DNA from: Eledone cirrhosa
Taxonomy: Eukaryota; Mollusca; Cephalopoda; Octopoda; Eledonidae
Direction of reading: 5' to 3'
DNA: 64,000 bases
Assembly (NCBI GenBank): GCA_964016885.1
Contig: OZ024744.1
Coordinates: 64,888,547-64,952,546, forward strand
The notes under the pieces were generated by a model. That model saw nothing but the letters and a program-made list of their open reading frames with translations, did no database searches and was not told the origin of the DNA. Each line of letters opens with the position of its first letter. Position 1 is the first letter of the stretch. Positions 63,951-64,000 of this stretch are shown here, piece after piece. Both the position numbers and the translations under genes were made by a program.

Positions 63951-64000
63951 AATTGTTTCTACTTTTGACACAAAGCCAGCAATTATCCCAGTGCATCACT
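63951..64000 (-). mobile_element. SINE-A, cut by window edge
   Basis: 'aattgtttctacttttgac' and 'acaaagccagcaattatccc' are the tail of SINE-A in reverse; continues beyond 64000. Confidence 0.8.

Overview
The window is a retroelement-dense stretch of an animal genome. It is probably a cephalopod mollusc, octopus-like, judged from memory of octopus tRNA-derived SINEs whose bodies carry the same 'cctttcatccttacgggg' block and a (TTA)n end. I found no host protein-coding gene, rRNA or canonical tRNA that I can defend. Nearly everything recognisable is non-LTR retrotransposon (LINE), SINE, MITE, ribozyme-bearing repeat or simple repeat.

0-12.5 kb: minus-strand elements of one RTE-like LINE lineage whose ORF ends in three C2H2 zinc fingers (called RTE-ZnF here). 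Between 1.5 and 11 kb five of them lie head to tail, each separated by a (CATA)n tract that is the 3' tail of the next element to the right. Two are long (3.2-6.2 and 6.8-11.0 kb). The others are a diverged relic and short derivatives that keep the 5' leader and the 3' end but have lost the ORF interior. 12.5-20.5 kb: SINEs in inverted pairs, triplet microsatellites, MITEs and small LINE relics. 20.7-21.2 kb: a 39-unit, 14-bp minisatellite. 21.2-31.3 kb: TTAA-flanked MITEs, two SINE families, a minus-strand hammerhead ribozyme near 28.9 kb and another short RTE-ZnF derivative. 32.8-54.1 kb: a second RTE-like LINE family ('family 3') with a PHD-type zinc finger between reverse-transcriptase motifs D and E. 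It includes a nearly intact copy (35.2-39.0 kb) and two copies in tail-to-tail inversion (48.2-54.1 kb) with 2.4-kb arms. Two further hammerhead ribozymes lie at 39.29-39.74 kb. 54.1-64 kb: fragments of a LINE with a C-terminal restriction-like endonuclease, surrounding a Tx1-like (L1 group) LINE whose two ORFs, 699 and 1139 residues, are both open.

How the parts relate: the autonomous LINEs (RTE-ZnF, family 3, the endonuclease LINE and Tx1-like) would supply reverse transcriptase. SINEs and short derivatives copy their 3' ends: one SINE family ends with the same tail as a family-3-related LINE, and the RTE-ZnF derivatives keep the 32-nt 3' hairpin of their parent. Insertions repeatedly land in microsatellites that are themselves retroelement tails: (CATA)n for RTE-ZnF, (ATG)n for family 3 relatives, (TAA)n for SINE-A, Tx1 and the endonuclease LINE. 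This explains both the head-to-tail chains and the tail-to-tail palindromes. Coordinates of element ends are read by eye from copy-to-copy comparison and are approximate to about 5-20 bases unless a target duplication is given.
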